From positions 1-64,000 of the forward strand of contig NZ_JBGKAC010000002.1 in assembly GCF_041361465.1 (NCBI RefSeq): 64,000 nucleotides of DNA, written 5' to 3'. The translations under genes and the position numbers were made by a program. The notes under the pieces were generated by a model. It had not been told where the DNA came from, ran no database searches, and saw only the letters and a program-made list of their open reading frames with translations. This document shows positions 1 through 9,915 of this stretch, in pieces. Origin of the DNA: Halobaculum sp. MBLA0143 (GTDB lineage: Archaea; Halobacteriota; Halobacteria; Halobacteriales; Haloferacaceae). Position 1 is the stretch's first letter; each line of letters begins with the position of its first letter.

Positions 1-2793
1 ATGAGTAAGACGGAACCGATTTCGAAGCTGTCAGAGTACGGGTTCCCAGCCGAGTACATCGCAGTGTTGGAGACAGATCGTAACGTCGAGGAACTCTGGC
101 CTCCGCAGGTCGAGGCATTAAATAGCGGCCTAACGGAAGACGAGAACTTCCTAGTCGTCTCGGGCGCTGGGACGGGGAAGACGCTGCTCGCCGAGCTAGC
201 GATGGTCGACCGTTCACTCAAACAGAGAGGGTGCAGTGTCTTCCTCGTGCCGTTTAAGCCACTCGCGCGGGAGAAGCAGGAGTCGTTCGAGAGTAGCCTC
301 TCTGGGGATCTCCAACTCAACGTCACCTGTTCTGTGGGTGACGACCAGGTACCACCACGGGAACTGTTCGGCAGCGACGTTGCGATACTCACGTACGAGA
401 AGTTCAGCTACTACCTCCGGAACTACTCAGAGGAGTCGAACGATCAGATCCACACCGTGGTCGTCGACGAATTTCAGATGCTCGGGGACGAGACGCGTGG
501 CCCCACTCTCGAGATCGTTATCTCCAAAATTCTCCACAGCCACGACGATACCAAACTGGTGGGGTTGAGCGCCACGGCCTCGAACGGTGGAGAGATCGCC
601 GAGTGGATCGATGGAGAGTACGTCGACTGCCGGGGTTGGCGACCGAACCCACTGTACGAGGGGATTCACGCCGTACGTGACGGTGAGACGACGTTCTACT
701 ACGACGGAACACGACAGGAGACTCACGACGAGCGAACTCAATCACTTGTCGACAACAACGACCGGTACGATGCCATCGCCAACTATCTCCATAATAATTC
801 TGTTGACAACCAACAAATATTAGTGTTTGCTCCAACTAGAAACGATGCTGAAGAGGCGGCAGGAGAGATCAGAGACCTGATCGAGGGGTACCCGCGCTCG
901 TACAATTTCGAGATCGACGACACGGCGACAGACGAACTCAAGCAGCGTATCAAACGTGCTTCCAGAGACGGTGGCCAGACCCTGGACAACCTCGCCAAGT
1001 GTGCTAAGTGGGGGACCGCGTTCTATCACGCTGGACTCGATCCTGAAATCAGAAGTATCGTCGAGGAAGGATTCAAGAACGGAGTAGTTCGTCTCCTCGC
1101 GTCCACGAGTAACCTCGGGGCGGGGATCAATCTCCCCGTAGACAGGGTGTTCGTACTCCACCCTCGGTTCGGTGGTTCGAAGTATGGAACGCAAATGTCG
1201 ACCGCAGACTACAAGAATCTCGCCGGTCGCGCCGGTCGTCCGAGTTCCAGTCGACGTGGGGAGTCGATCCTATTCGCCGAGGACTTCCGGAAAGAACAGC
1301 AGTTGAAGAACACGTACGTACTCGGTGAGTTAGAGTCGATCGAGTCACAGGTCGAAATCACGTCCGACCTGAGCCTGATGCTTGATCTGATTCGGGAGTA
1401 TCGTACCCCGACGAACATTCACTCTTTCCTTCAGGACACGTTTATTGCTCATAGAAAAGGCATTGATGAAAAGCAGACAAGGGAGGCTGTCGACTTTGCT
1501 GCAGACAAGCTTCGACAACACGGGATGATCGACGAGGCTGGCGACGGTCTCACACTCACAGGTCTTGGCAAAGAGACCTCTAAGAACCTCGTTGAGCCAG
1601 AGACCGTTGCGACCGTCCGCTCGTATCTTGAGTCTGTACGAAATGAAGCGAAGATCGACACGTCCGATCTCCTGACTGTCCTGTGTGGAACCCCGGAGTT
1701 CAGGCATCGGAGGCTGTACACTTCCCAAAGAAATCTCAGCACAGGTGTGAGCGAGCTGACAAACGAGTACGGACTCCAGAGCCTCTCCGATAGAGAAGTC
1801 GCCAAATCACGCATCTCCGCTCGCGTCGTCGCAGACTGGCTATCGGGCGACAGTATTGAGACCGCGTTCGAGAGATACAGTATCTCTGACACCCGGTCAG
1901 CCGCAGACGTGTATCAGCGGCTCGCTCCAGAGATGAGCCGTGTTCTCGGAACTGTTCTTCGGATTCTCGAAGCTTCTGACTCAGATCTGTACGACGCCGT
2001 CAGCGACGTGAGTACGCTTGTAACACAGCTCAGGCACGGTGTCGACCGGGAAGGTATCCCGTTCTTCGATGCAGGAATCGTCGAGGGGCGCAGTGAGCTT
2101 CGTGAACTCCGTAACAAGCTCGACATCGAAGCGGTGGCAGAGATCGCAGACCTTGACTTTCAAAAACTCGATAAGAGAATGAAAACGAGGAATGCAGTTC
2201 AGGTCAAGCGAAGAGCTGTCAATGCCGTGTACGAAGGTAGAGAAGCCGCACGAAGGGACGTACTCCTCGATGTCCACGAACGAGGACTCTCCGAGGGCCG
2301 ATTCGAACGTCTCCTCAACTCTGACACCTCCGAGTTCGAGAACACGGCGGTCAGTCTCCTAGAATACGTCGACGAGATGTTCGTTGAGCCAGCGGACGAG
2401 TCCGGCCGGACGGAGGAGCCGGAGTGCCGTGTGAAAATCAGACAGCCAGACGGCACGTATCTCGAGACTAGCAACAACGAGACCATGGAGATTGGGTTCG
2501 AGTGCAAATCGAAGGAGGGTCTCGAAGGCAAAGTGGCAACGAGCGATGCGACTGCCATCGTCACCAAGGCGCCGGAGACGACAGTCCAGCTTACAGTTGC
2601 GACGCCCGGGTTCACGGAGGGAACTGACGATGCACTGGTCGACAACGATGTCGCCGGGATGACTGCTGTCGGCTTTGCCGCCTTCGTTGCCCGGGCAATT
2701 AATGGTGATCTGAGCGCAAATGACTACAGAACACTGCTAGAAGACAAGGGAATCGTCGAACTCAGTACAATCCGATCCGTTGTCGACGATTGA
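1..2793 (+). CDS. Ski2-like superfamily 2 DEAD/DEAH helicase
   Basis: A 930-residue ATP-dependent nucleic acid helicase. Visible motifs are the Walker A box SGAGTGKT (residues 54-61), the DExH-type box DEFQ (156-159), motif III LSATA (near 190), motif V STSNLGAGINLP (about 367-378) and motif VI NLAGRAGRP (about 406-414), all in the order of the Ski2/Hel308/HamB group. The 500-residue C-terminal half is helical and unrecognised. The gene starts at the first base of the window, so its partner genes upstream are not visible. Its codon use is clearly less GC-biased than that of the genes that follow, which suggests transfer. Proteins of this size and type occur as Hel308-like repair helicases and as the HamB helicase of Hachiman defence; the missing upstream neighbour would decide between them. 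The helicase assignment is firm and the role is open. Confidence 0.9.
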   Translation: MSKTEPISKLSEYGFPAEYIAVLETDRNVEELWPPQVEALNSGLTEDENFLVVSGAGTGKTLLAELAMVDRSLKQRGCSVFLVPFKPLAREKQESFESSLSGDLQLNVTCSVGDDQVPPRELFGSDVAILTYEKFSYYLRNYSEESNDQIHTVVVDEFQMLGDETRGPTLEIVISKILHSHDDTKLVGLSATASNGGEIAEWIDGEYVDCRGWRPNPLYEGIHAVRDGETTFYYDGTRQETHDERTQSLVDNNDRYDAIANYLHNNSVDNQQILVFAPTRNDAEEAAGEIRDLIEGYPRSYNFEIDDTATDELKQRIKRASRDGGQTLDNLAKCAKWGTAFYHAGLDPEIRSIVEEGFKNGVVRLLASTSNLGAGINLPVDRVFVLHPRFGGSKYGTQMSTADYKNLAGRAGRPSSSRRGESILFAEDFRKEQQLKNTYVLGELESIESQVEITSDLSLMLDLIREYRTPTNIHSFLQDTFIAHRKGIDEKQTREAVDFAADKLRQHGMIDEAGDGLTLTGLGKETSKNLVEPETVATVRSYLESVRNEAKIDTSDLLTVLCGTPEFRHRRLYTSQRNLSTGVSELTNEYGLQSLSDREVAKSRISARVVADWLSGDSIETAFERYSISDTRSAADVYQRLAPEMSRVLGTVLRILEASDSDLYDAVSDVSTLVTQLRHGVDREGIPFFDAGIVEGRSELRELRNKLDIEAVAEIADLDFQKLDKRMKTRNAVQVKRRAVNAVYEGREAARRDVLLDVHERGLSEGRFERLLNSDTSEFENTAVSLLEYVDEMFVEPADESGRTEEPECRVKIRQPDGTYLETSNNETMEIGFECKSKEGLEGKVATSDATAIVTKAPETTVQLTVATPGFTEGTDDALVDNDVAGMTAVGFAAFVARAINGDLSANDYRTLLEDKGIVELSTIRSVVDD

Positions 2794-2836
2794 CGCCGCT
2801 TGGCAGAAAATTTCAGATCCTTGTCACCACCGCCCC

Positions 2837-3493
2837 TCACCCCTCGACGGCCAGGAACCCCTGTGTCAGCCGCCCGCCGACGCCCGCGAGCAGGTCGAGC
2901 AGGTTCGCGGCGACGAACAGCCAGAGCACGCCCAGGCCGGCGACGCCGAGCGCCTCCGGCAGCGTGTCGACGACGTACCCGCCGACCTGCATCGTCGTCG
3001 TGGGGTCGTCGTAGACGAACGGCGCCGCCAGCAGCGCGAACAGGAGCGCGACCGCCGTCACCGTCACGCAGAGGGCGACGACGCCGAACGCGAACCGGGC
3101 GAACGCGAGCCCGACGCTCGTCCACGTCGTCGGCCGCGAGAGGAACCGCCGGAGCGCGTCGAAGAACCCCTCGTCCTCGCGGCGGAGCTTCGTCCGGAAC
3201 GCCGACGGCACCGACACGTCGTAGCCGAGGAGGTGCGTCGCCAGCTTCGCCTCCAGGCCCGCGACGGCCGTCGCCGCCAGCAGCGTCCCGAGGAGGATCG
3301 GAATCCCGACCCACGTCACCGCCAGGCCGACGCCCAACGACCCGCCCACGGTGATGCCGACGAAGTACGCCAGCCCGAGCGGGAACGCCAGCAGGAGGTA
3401 CGCGAGTCGTCTGTACGTCCGGAGCCGGAACGGAGCGGCGAAGAACTCCGTCACCAGGCTCGTGTCTGCCGTGAACCGTCTGTTGCTGCTCAC
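2837..3493 (-). CDS. sensor-domain membrane protein
   Basis: A 218-residue integral membrane protein resembling the putative 'Sensor' domain family (PF13796) found in haloarchaea and actinobacteria. The N-terminal block with FRLRTYRRLAYLLLAFPLGL followed by a second hydrophobic segment is characteristic. About four to five transmembrane helices are visible in two pairs, separated by a basic loop around residues 95-115. In other genomes the domain often precedes a histidine kinase, but here it stands alone and convergent to the helicase, 43 bases beyond its stop. No catalytic residues are seen. A role in membrane signal detection is known only by family name. Confidence 0.72.
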   Translation of the reverse strand: MSSNRRFTADTSLVTEFFAAPFRLRTYRRLAYLLLAFPLGLAYFVGITVGGSLGVGLAVTWVGIPILLGTLLAATAVAGLEAKLATHLLGYDVSVPSAFRTKLRREDEGFFDALRRFLSRPTTWTSVGLAFARFAFGVVALCVTVTAVALLFALLAAPFVYDDPTTTMQVGGYVVDTLPEALGVAGLGVLWLFVAANLLDLLAGVGGRLTQGFLAVEG

Positions 3494-3686
3494 ACACGGT
3501 TTGTCGGACCCGTTCCCCCTATCTCCACCCGCTCGTAGCCGAGAGAGCAGGGGTGACCGACCGTCTGGAATCTGGGACGCGACCGTGTGACGGGTGAGTC
3601 TGCGTATTCAGAAGTGGTGTCGCGCGTCGAATCGTGTTTGAATTCCAACACCAAGGTTCAAAAGTAGTAACGAGTGAGGAAGAGTC

Positions 3687-4781
3687 GTGACAGACGACGA
3701 CGGGACCGTCGGAAGACAGTCGGTGGCGGTGTGGGTGCTCGGCGTGCCGGCAGCGCTCCTGTTTGCCGTCTCGCTGGCGGCGCTCTCGAGTGTCGCAGTG
3801 ACACTCGTCCCGTCTGCACCGCTTCGAGCGACGGCCGTCGGGCTCGCGCCGGCGCCGTCCGACGGCCGTACCGCACCGACACCGCCAGCGTTCTACGTCG
3901 AACTCGCGGGCGTCGCCGGCAGTCTCGCCCTGTCGCTGGCGCTGGCGGCGATCTACGTCCGACAGAACGACGTCCTCCGACGACAGACGGAGATCCAACG
4001 CGATCAGACGGAGGTGCTGGCCGAACAGACGGAGATCCAGCGCGATCAGACGACGATCCTCGACGACCAGACGGAGATCCAACGCGATCAGACGGAGATC
4101 CAACGCGACCAGACCCGAATCGCGGCCCGTCGTGGCCACCCGTTGCTCACGTTCCGTCGGGGCAGCCTGTCGCTCGTGGCCGGCGATCCGACGCTGAAAC
4201 GGGGTCCAGACGGGGTGACCGAGGTCGAGGTCGACGGAGGCGGCGACGCTGCCCCGCGTGTGTGTGCCGTCGTCGAGAACCACGGCGACGTGGTCGCGCG
4301 TCGTCTCCAACTCGTCTGTCTGGTCGGCTACGCGGGCGAGGAGCCGACGCCCCCAGACAGAGTCTTCCCCGGGATCGCGGACGTCACCGTCGACAGCGTC
4401 TCCACGGAGCCACCCAGCGGCGAGGGTGGGTTCTTCCCCCCGAGAGAGGAGCCCTGTCTGCTCGTCGCCACGCCACAGTTCTCGTCGGCTTCCGACTACG
4501 GCGGGGGGTTTCGGCGGTTTCTGGGCGGAGTCGAGTCACACCTCGAAGACGGCGACGAACAGATCCGCTTCGGGTTCGTCCTGGTGTTCACCAACGCCGT
4601 CGGCAGTCCGTTCGAGATCGTGCTCGAACCGGGCTACGCCGTCGATCCAGCCGACTACGACGGCGAGACGGACGAGCTGACGGTCGACCGTCTCCGTGAT
4701 CTGGCGACGGGGTACGACACGGCGGACCTCGTCGACGATCTCGACTGGGAGATTCCGGAGGCACGGCTCCGAGAGCGGTAG
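3687..4781 (+). CDS. membrane protein with QTE/QRDQT coiled-coil repeats
   Basis: A 364-residue protein of unknown function starting at GTG. Two hydrophobic segments (about residues 10-40 and 70-92) are followed by a repetitive stretch at about residues 97-145 built of seven-residue units such as QTEIQRD, QTEVLAE and QTTILDD, which should form a charged coiled coil. The remaining 215 residues look soluble and beta-rich. The repeat is also visible in the DNA (roughly 3975-4120) and could expand or contract. The topology suggests a membrane-anchored sensor or scaffold with a cytoplasmic stalk, but I do not recognise the C-terminal domain. Confidence 0.7.
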   Translation: MTDDDGTVGRQSVAVWVLGVPAALLFAVSLAALSSVAVTLVPSAPLRATAVGLAPAPSDGRTAPTPPAFYVELAGVAGSLALSLALAAIYVRQNDVLRRQTEIQRDQTEVLAEQTEIQRDQTTILDDQTEIQRDQTEIQRDQTRIAARRGHPLLTFRRGSLSLVAGDPTLKRGPDGVTEVEVDGGGDAAPRVCAVVENHGDVVARRLQLVCLVGYAGEEPTPPDRVFPGIADVTVDSVSTEPPSGEGGFFPPREEPCLLVATPQFSSASDYGGGFRRFLGGVESHLEDGDEQIRFGFVLVFTNAVGSPFEIVLEPGYAVDPADYDGETDELTVDRLRDLATGYDTADLVDDLDWEIPEARLRER

Positions 4782-4815
4782 CCTCGGCACCCGAGCGCGA
4801 CGGTCGTCGGCCGGG

Positions 4816-4866
4816 AGTCGACGTGTTCGGCCGACAGTCGACGTGTTCGATCAGTAGTCGACGTGT
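4816..4866. repeat. three tandem 20-bp direct repeats
   Basis: The 11-base core AGTCGACGTGT recurs exactly every 20 bases, starting at 4816, 4836 and 4856; the first two units also share the next three bases. The array lies between the convergent ends of the coiled-coil gene and the regulator gene and overlaps the last codons of the regulator. A 20-base period is close to two helical turns, so protein binding or a short duplication are both possible. Confidence 0.6.
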
Positions 4867-5945
4867 GACGCGGAGGTGTCCTCGCTGGCACTGCCGGCTC
4901 CTTCCAGCTCGGCGACGGACGACCTGAGTTCGACGATCGCGTCCTCCGGGGCTACCCCGTCGGGGAGGCTGTCCGTGTCGATCTCACAGCTCAGTCGCCC
5001 CGTGTCGCGGTCGTACGCCACCTCGGCGCTCTCTGTCTCGTACACGAACTCGACACCGTCGGCCTCGTGGCCGAACTCGTCGAGGTCGTTCTTCCCGCCG
5101 ACCGAGCCGATACCCCACGTCGAGTCACCCATCCCGGGCCCGAAGTTACCTACCTGGGACGTCCCCGTCGCTCCCGCCGCTGCCGGCGCCACGTCCGGTC
5201 CGTCGGAAGCGTCGTCGCCGTCCGCGTCGGTCGTCGTCTCGTTCCCGCCGCCGAGCGCGTCGACGGCCCGCCGGAAACGCTCGACGACGGGGGAGTCGTC
5301 CGCGAGCCCGTACCTCGGACCCGACGCGAACGGCTGCTCGCTCCGCCGGGCGACCTCGATGTCGACCAACACGTCGACGTTGTCCTCCACGGTCGAGCGG
5401 TCGACCCCCGCCGCGCGGGCCAACTCGGCTGCGGTCAGCCGCTCGTCGGGGGCGTCCAGAAGTGCAACGAACAAGTCGACGTTCGCGGGGGACCGGAACA
5501 GCTCCACGAACGGCGAGCCGGCGACGTACAGGTCGTCGTCCGAGTCGTAGTCGTCGCTGGCGGTCTGGAGTCGGTCGACGTGGTCGAACAACCGAGCGTG
5601 TGCCTCCCGGAGTGGACCTACGGCAGAGTGGTCCGCGTCCACCCGGAACAGTTCCGGATCGGACGTCTCCGGCACCGGCTCCACGAGCCCGTACTCGTGG
5701 AACTCGTCGAGGCGTCGAGAGACGGTCGACCTGTGAACCCCGGCGAGGTCGGCCAAGTCACCGCGACTGACCGGGAGACTCCCCCTCCCGAGGAACACGT
5801 CGAGGAGCCGTACGCGCCCAGGACTGTCGAGCAGATCGGTCAGCGTTGGGTCTCTCTCACCCCCTGCGCCACTGTTTGCGTCACCACCCGAGCCACCGTC
5901 TGCACTACCGCCCGCGCCACTGTCTGCGTCACTGTCCTGGCTCAT
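4851..5945 (-). CDS. double winged-helix transcriptional regulator
   Basis: A 364-residue DNA-binding protein with two winged-helix domains. The first (about residues 25-110) has the helix-turn-helix VSRGDLADLAGVHRSTVSRR, and the second (about 140-220) has AAELARAAGVDRSTVEDNV. A disordered acidic N-terminus and a Gly/Asp-rich linker precede a small C-terminal domain of about 80 residues. I chose the ATG at 5945 because the residues before it look like a non-coding extension and the acidic MSQDSDADSG start is typical of haloarchaea. No operon partners are visible. The regulated genes are unknown. Confidence 0.78.
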   Translation of the reverse strand: MSQDSDADSGAGGSADGGSGGDANSGAGGERDPTLTDLLDSPGRVRLLDVFLGRGSLPVSRGDLADLAGVHRSTVSRRLDEFHEYGLVEPVPETSDPELFRVDADHSAVGPLREAHARLFDHVDRLQTASDDYDSDDDLYVAGSPFVELFRSPANVDLFVALLDAPDERLTAAELARAAGVDRSTVEDNVDVLVDIEVARRSEQPFASGPRYGLADDSPVVERFRRAVDALGGGNETTTDADGDDASDGPDVAPAAAGATGTSQVGNFGPGMGDSTWGIGSVGGKNDLDEFGHEADGVEFVYETESAEVAYDRDTGRLSCEIDTDSLPDGVAPEDAIVELRSSVAELEGAGSASEDTSASHVDY

Positions 5946-6138
5946 GTCTACACCTACTGTGCAGGGAGACATAACTCTGTTGCAGCAGTGCACACCAGTC
6001 ATCTGCCGTCGCTGTGCGGCTACCGTCACCCGGGCGTTCGAGTCACCGCACAGTCCCCGCGCCGTCTCGTGTCACCCCCGACGAGCGAGTCTGAACGGTC
6101 GACAGACATACAAGTGAATCGAGAGAATCAGTGCCAAC

Positions 6139-6447
6139 GTGCCGTCCAACGGGAGTATCAGTCGGGATCAGTCACGGGAAGTGCGGGACCTCACCGTCGA
6201 CCTGCTCAACCGACTGCGACAGGACGGGGACGGCCTCACGCCACGGGAGGTGTGCGAGTGGTACGACCCCCCACACGTCTCCGACAGTCTCCTCCGGGAC
6301 CTCCTCGTCGTCATGGTCGCCCACCGCGCCTGTCCGCTGGGGATGGACGACGGCCGTGTCTCCGTCGACGAGTCCGGTGTCGACGAGTACCGCCGTCTCC
6401 TCAGGGAGAACTGCACCGACCCGTTCGAACAGACCGGCGAGGTGTGA
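6139..6447 (+). CDS. small hypothetical protein, possible helix-turn-helix fold
   Basis: A 102-residue GTG-started protein divergent from the double winged-helix regulator. The central part (TPREVCEWYDPPHVSDSLLR) could form a helix-turn-helix, and the C-terminal third contains an acidic strand-helix element. It has no signal peptide or membrane segment. The haloarchaeal codon bias and acidity support coding. The divergent arrangement hints at a regulatory relation with the neighbour, but I do not recognise a family. Confidence 0.55.
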   Translation: MPSNGSISRDQSREVRDLTVDLLNRLRQDGDGLTPREVCEWYDPPHVSDSLLRDLLVVMVAHRACPLGMDDGRVSVDESGVDEYRRLLRENCTDPFEQTGEV

Positions 6448-6558
6448 GTCGGCGACTCCCCACTAGGAGCTGTCTCGGTACGGATACGTACCGCTCCGTA
6501 GCCAGCTTTTAATCGGCGACGGCCGCAGCGACCGCATGAACACGAGTGGGGGCGAGCA

Positions 6559-7947
6559 GTGAGCAGGCTGCGCGAACGGGCGGCGGGACTGGGGCTCGAG
6601 TCGCCGGCAGCAACGGCGTGGGCGCTGTACGACTGGGCCAACTCCGCGTTCGCCACCACGGTCGTCGCTGCGGTGTTCCCGATCTACTACGAGTCCGTGA
6701 TCGGGGCCGGGCTGTCGGGCAACCTGGCGTCCGTCTACTTCGGCTACACCACCGCTATCGGGCTGGCGCTGATCGCGGTTGTCTCGCCGGTGTTGGGTGC
6801 TATCGCCGACCGCTACCGGGCGAAGAAACGCTTCCTCGCCGGCTTCGTCGTCCTCGGCGTGGTGGCGACCACGGGGCTCTCCCTCACCGGTGAAGGGGAC
6901 GTGTTGCTTGCCTCCGGACTCTTCGTGTTGGCCAACGCCGGATTCGTCGGCGCCAACGTGTTCTACGACTCCCTGTTGGGTCACTTGGACGCCGACCCGG
7001 ACAGGCTGTCGACGGCGGGGTACGCCCTGGGATACTTCGGCGGCGGGGTGTTGCTCGTCGTCAACCTGGCGTGGACGCTGTCGCCGGAGACGTTCGGCTT
7101 CGCCGACACCGGCGCGGCGACCCGGGCGGCACTGCTGTCGGTTGCGGTCTGGTGGGCGGTGTTCTCGATCCCGTTGTTCCGGACGGTGCCGGAGCCGGAC
7201 GCCGACCCCGAGCCCGTCGCCGAGGGCGCGTCCGGTCCGGTCGGGGCCGGGTTCGCCCGGCTCCGGCGCACCGCCGGCGAGATCCGCGAGTACCCCGACC
7301 TCCTGTTGTTCCTCGGAGCGTTCCTGCTGTACGCCGACGGGATCGGGACGATCATCCGAATGGCCAGCATCTACGGCCGCGAGGTCGGAATCGGCCAGAC
7401 GCAGATCGTCGGTGCGCTCGTGTTGGTGCAGTTCCTGGGTGTCCCGTTCGCGTTCCTGTTCGGCTCGCTCCCCGGCCGGTCGCTGCTGGGGCGCGTCGAT
7501 CTGACGGCCAAACGCGCGCTGTACCTCGGCCTGGCCGTCTACACCGCTATCTCCGTCGGCGGCTTCTTCATGTCCGAGCCTTGGCAGTTCTGGACACTGG
7601 CGGTCGCCGTCGCCACTGTTCAGGGCGGGACACAGGCGCTGTCACGGTCACTCTACTCGACGCTGGCACCGACGGGGAAGTCCTCGGAGTTCTTCAGCTT
7701 CTTCTCCATCTCCTCGAAGGTCGCGGGCGTCGCCGGGCCGGCGTTGTTCGCCGTCGTCGGCCAGGTCACCGGCTCCAGCCGCTATAGCATCGTCTCGTTG
7801 CTCGTCTTTTTCCTGGGTGGCGCGGCACTGCTCTCGCGGGTGGACGTAGACGCGGGCCGACGGGCCGCCCGCGAGGCGGACGCCGAAGCCGCCGCCGGCG
7901 AGGGCGAACTCGCGGGCGGTACCGGTGCGGGCGTCGGCGACCCGTGA
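6559..7947 (+). CDS. UMF1/Atg22-type MFS transporter
   Basis: A 462-residue secondary transporter with about 11-12 transmembrane helices. The N-terminal WALYDWANSAFATTV block and the following loop GAIADRYRAKKR are hallmarks of the UMF1 family, related to the vacuolar efflux protein Atg22. A soluble loop around residues 210-240 separates the two halves. The C-terminus ends in a Gly/Ala/Glu-rich tail. It starts with GTG after a short AT-rich promoter (CTTTTAATC near 6505). No operon partner is present. The substrate is unknown; amino acid efflux is known for some eukaryotic relatives only. Confidence 0.85.
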   Translation: MSRLRERAAGLGLESPAATAWALYDWANSAFATTVVAAVFPIYYESVIGAGLSGNLASVYFGYTTAIGLALIAVVSPVLGAIADRYRAKKRFLAGFVVLGVVATTGLSLTGEGDVLLASGLFVLANAGFVGANVFYDSLLGHLDADPDRLSTAGYALGYFGGGVLLVVNLAWTLSPETFGFADTGAATRAALLSVAVWWAVFSIPLFRTVPEPDADPEPVAEGASGPVGAGFARLRRTAGEIREYPDLLLFLGAFLLYADGIGTIIRMASIYGREVGIGQTQIVGALVLVQFLGVPFAFLFGSLPGRSLLGRVDLTAKRALYLGLAVYTAISVGGFFMSEPWQFWTLAVAVATVQGGTQALSRSLYSTLAPTGKSSEFFSFFSISSKVAGVAGPALFAVVGQVTGSSRYSIVSLLVFFLGGAALLSRVDVDAGRRAAREADAEAAAGEGELAGGTGAGVGDP

Positions 7948-8042
7948 CCCCGTGGGTGTCGTCGATCGACGCGAGTTCCGCGTGAGTCTCGCGCCGAGAC
8001 GACGACGACGCTTATTCCGACAGGACGCGTAGTTCGGAGCGT

Positions 8043-8330
8043 ATGCCCGAAGAAGTGTTGTTCGAGACGGAGAGCGCACAGAGCAGAGCCGAGATCGCGT
8101 CGTACCTCCAGACTGTCGTCGATCGACTGGAGGCCGGCGACTCGATCACGCTGAAGTCCGGATCCGAGTCCGTCACGATGGACCCGCCCGCGCGGCCGAC
8201 GTTCGAGGTGAAGGCGGAACGCGAGGGGCCCACAGAGGGCTCCGGCGAACTGAGTGTCGAGTTCGAACTGGAGTGGGACGAGGGGGCCGACGGTGACGAC
8301 GGGGGGGCGGGCGGACTGGAGATCGAGTGA
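8043..8330 (+). CDS. amphi-Trp domain protein
   Basis: A 95-residue acidic protein of the amphi-Trp family. It shows the usual N-terminal helix with [20 protein letters not shown] followed by two amphipathic beta strands and a C-terminal strand ending EFELEWDE, from which the family takes its name. Function is not established. A second, larger member lies at 52298-52642 in this window. The ATG start is preceded by a purine-poor promoter-like stretch. Confidence 0.85.
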   Translation: MPEEVLFETESAQSRAEIASYLQTVVDRLEAGDSITLKSGSESVTMDPPARPTFEVKAEREGPTEGSGELSVEFELEWDEGADGDDGGAGGLEIE

Positions 8331-8448
8331 GGCGGGAAGAGTAACGCCGCACCTCGACACCCCGTCTCTGACGCCGAGTCCCACCCACCCCCGCTCACGC
8401 CGTCACACTGGCCGCCGCACTTATGATGCACCGGGGGAGCGGTTCTGT

Positions 8449-9915
8449 GTGCCAGAACAGCCGGGTGACGACGAGACGGCGAGCCACGGCGTCGCCGAGC
8501 CGGCGACAGAGGCGACGGGGCGGAACGCCGCCGGCGAGACGCCGGCGTCCGAGCCGGCGGCCGTCACGGACGAGACGACCGTCCACGACGACGAGGTGGA
8601 ACTGGAACGGACGATCAGTCTGGTCGGCGGGCTCGCCATCGGGATCGGGACGATGATCGGCGCCGGTATCTTCGTGTTCCCCGGACTGGCGGCCGACCAG
8701 GCCGGGCTGGCGGCCACCGTGTCGTTCACGCTCGGGGGTGTGGTCGCCCTACTCGTCGCGCTCCCGACCTCGGAACTGGCGACGGCGATGCCCCGCAGCG
8801 GCGGCGGCTACTACTTCGTCTCCCGCGGGCTCGGCACCGGCGCCGGCGCTATCGTCGGTCTCGGGCTGTGGCTGGGGCTGGTGTTCGCGGCCGCGTTCTA
8901 CCTCGTCGGGCTCGGCCACTACGCCAGCGCCGTGTTCGCCGAGGTCGGCGTCCAACTCCCTATTAGCCCGGTTATCGGTATCGGACTGTTGTTCGGTGCC
9001 GGGCTGACGGCGCTGAGCGTCGGCGGCACGGAGAACACGGCGACGCTCCAGAACGTCGTCGTCGGGGTCTTACTCGTCGTCCTCACGGGGTTCCTCTCGT
9101 ACGGCGTGCTCGACGCCGCCGGCGTGTTCGGACGGGAGAGCGCACCCGAACGATTCTTCTCTCGGGGAGTCACTCCGGTGTTCTCGACGGCAGCGCTCGT
9201 GTTCACCTCGTATCTAGGGTTCGCACAGGTCGCTACCGTCGCCGGGGAGATCAGAGACCCGAGCCGGAACCTCCCGTTGGCGATGGTGGGCTCGGTCGTC
9301 GTCGTCACCGTGTTCTACGTCGTGACGATCTTCGTGGCGACGAGCGCCTTCGGCGCCGACCAGCTCGGCCAGTTCGGCGAGACGGCGATGGTAGAGGTGG
9401 CTCGGGAGTTCCTCGGACTGCCGGGCGCGGTCGCCATCTTGATCGCCGGGCTGCTGGCGACGTTCTCCAGCGCGAACGCCTCGATTCTGAGCGCCTCACG
9501 GGCGGTGTACGCGCTGAGCCGCGACGCGTTGCTTCCACGACGGGCCAGCGAGATCAACCTCCGCTACGGGACGCCACACGTCGCGCTGGCGGCCGCCGGC
9601 GGCCCGATTCTCGTGCTCGTCGCCACCGGTCGGGTGGAGCTGCTCGCGGAGGTTGCCTCCTTCCTCCACCTCGTGATGTACGGACTGCTGTGCGTGACGC
9701 TGCTCGTGTTGCGCCGACGGGACCCGGAGTGGTACCGACCCACCTACCGCGCCCCGGGGTCGCCCGTGTTGCCCGCCGTCGGCGCGCTCGCCAGCGTCGC
9801 ACTGATCGCGTTCATGGGGCTGAGCTCTATCCTGATCGGCGTCGTCGTCATGACCGTGTCGTACCTCTGGTACCGCTACTACGCGCCGCGTGTCGAACTG
9901 CGGGGTGAGCTGTGA
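8449..9915 (+). CDS. APC-family amino acid permease
   Basis: A 488-residue permease of the amino acid-polyamine-organocation superfamily. About 60 disordered acidic residues precede 12 transmembrane helices. The first helix carries [15 protein letters not shown], the substrate-binding unwound segment of APC proteins. The start is placed at the GTG at 8449 because a TATA-like TTATGATG lies 21-28 bases upstream and the residues before it look non-coding. Its stop overlaps the start of the UspA gene by four bases, so the two are translated together. The pairing is common in haloarchaea and suggests regulated amino acid uptake. The substrate cannot be read from the sequence. Confidence 0.88.
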   Translation: MPEQPGDDETASHGVAEPATEATGRNAAGETPASEPAAVTDETTVHDDEVELERTISLVGGLAIGIGTMIGAGIFVFPGLAADQAGLAATVSFTLGGVVALLVALPTSELATAMPRSGGGYYFVSRGLGTGAGAIVGLGLWLGLVFAAAFYLVGLGHYASAVFAEVGVQLPISPVIGIGLLFGAGLTALSVGGTENTATLQNVVVGVLLVVLTGFLSYGVLDAAGVFGRESAPERFFSRGVTPVFSTAALVFTSYLGFAQVATVAGEIRDPSRNLPLAMVGSVVVVTVFYVVTIFVATSAFGADQLGQFGETAMVEVAREFLGLPGAVAILIAGLLATFSSANASILSASRAVYALSRDALLPRRASEINLRYGTPHVALAAAGGPILVLVATGRVELLAEVASFLHLVMYGLLCVTLLVLRRRDPEWYRPTYRAPGSPVLPAVGALASVALIAFMGLSSILIGVVVMTVSYLWYRYYAPRVELRGEL

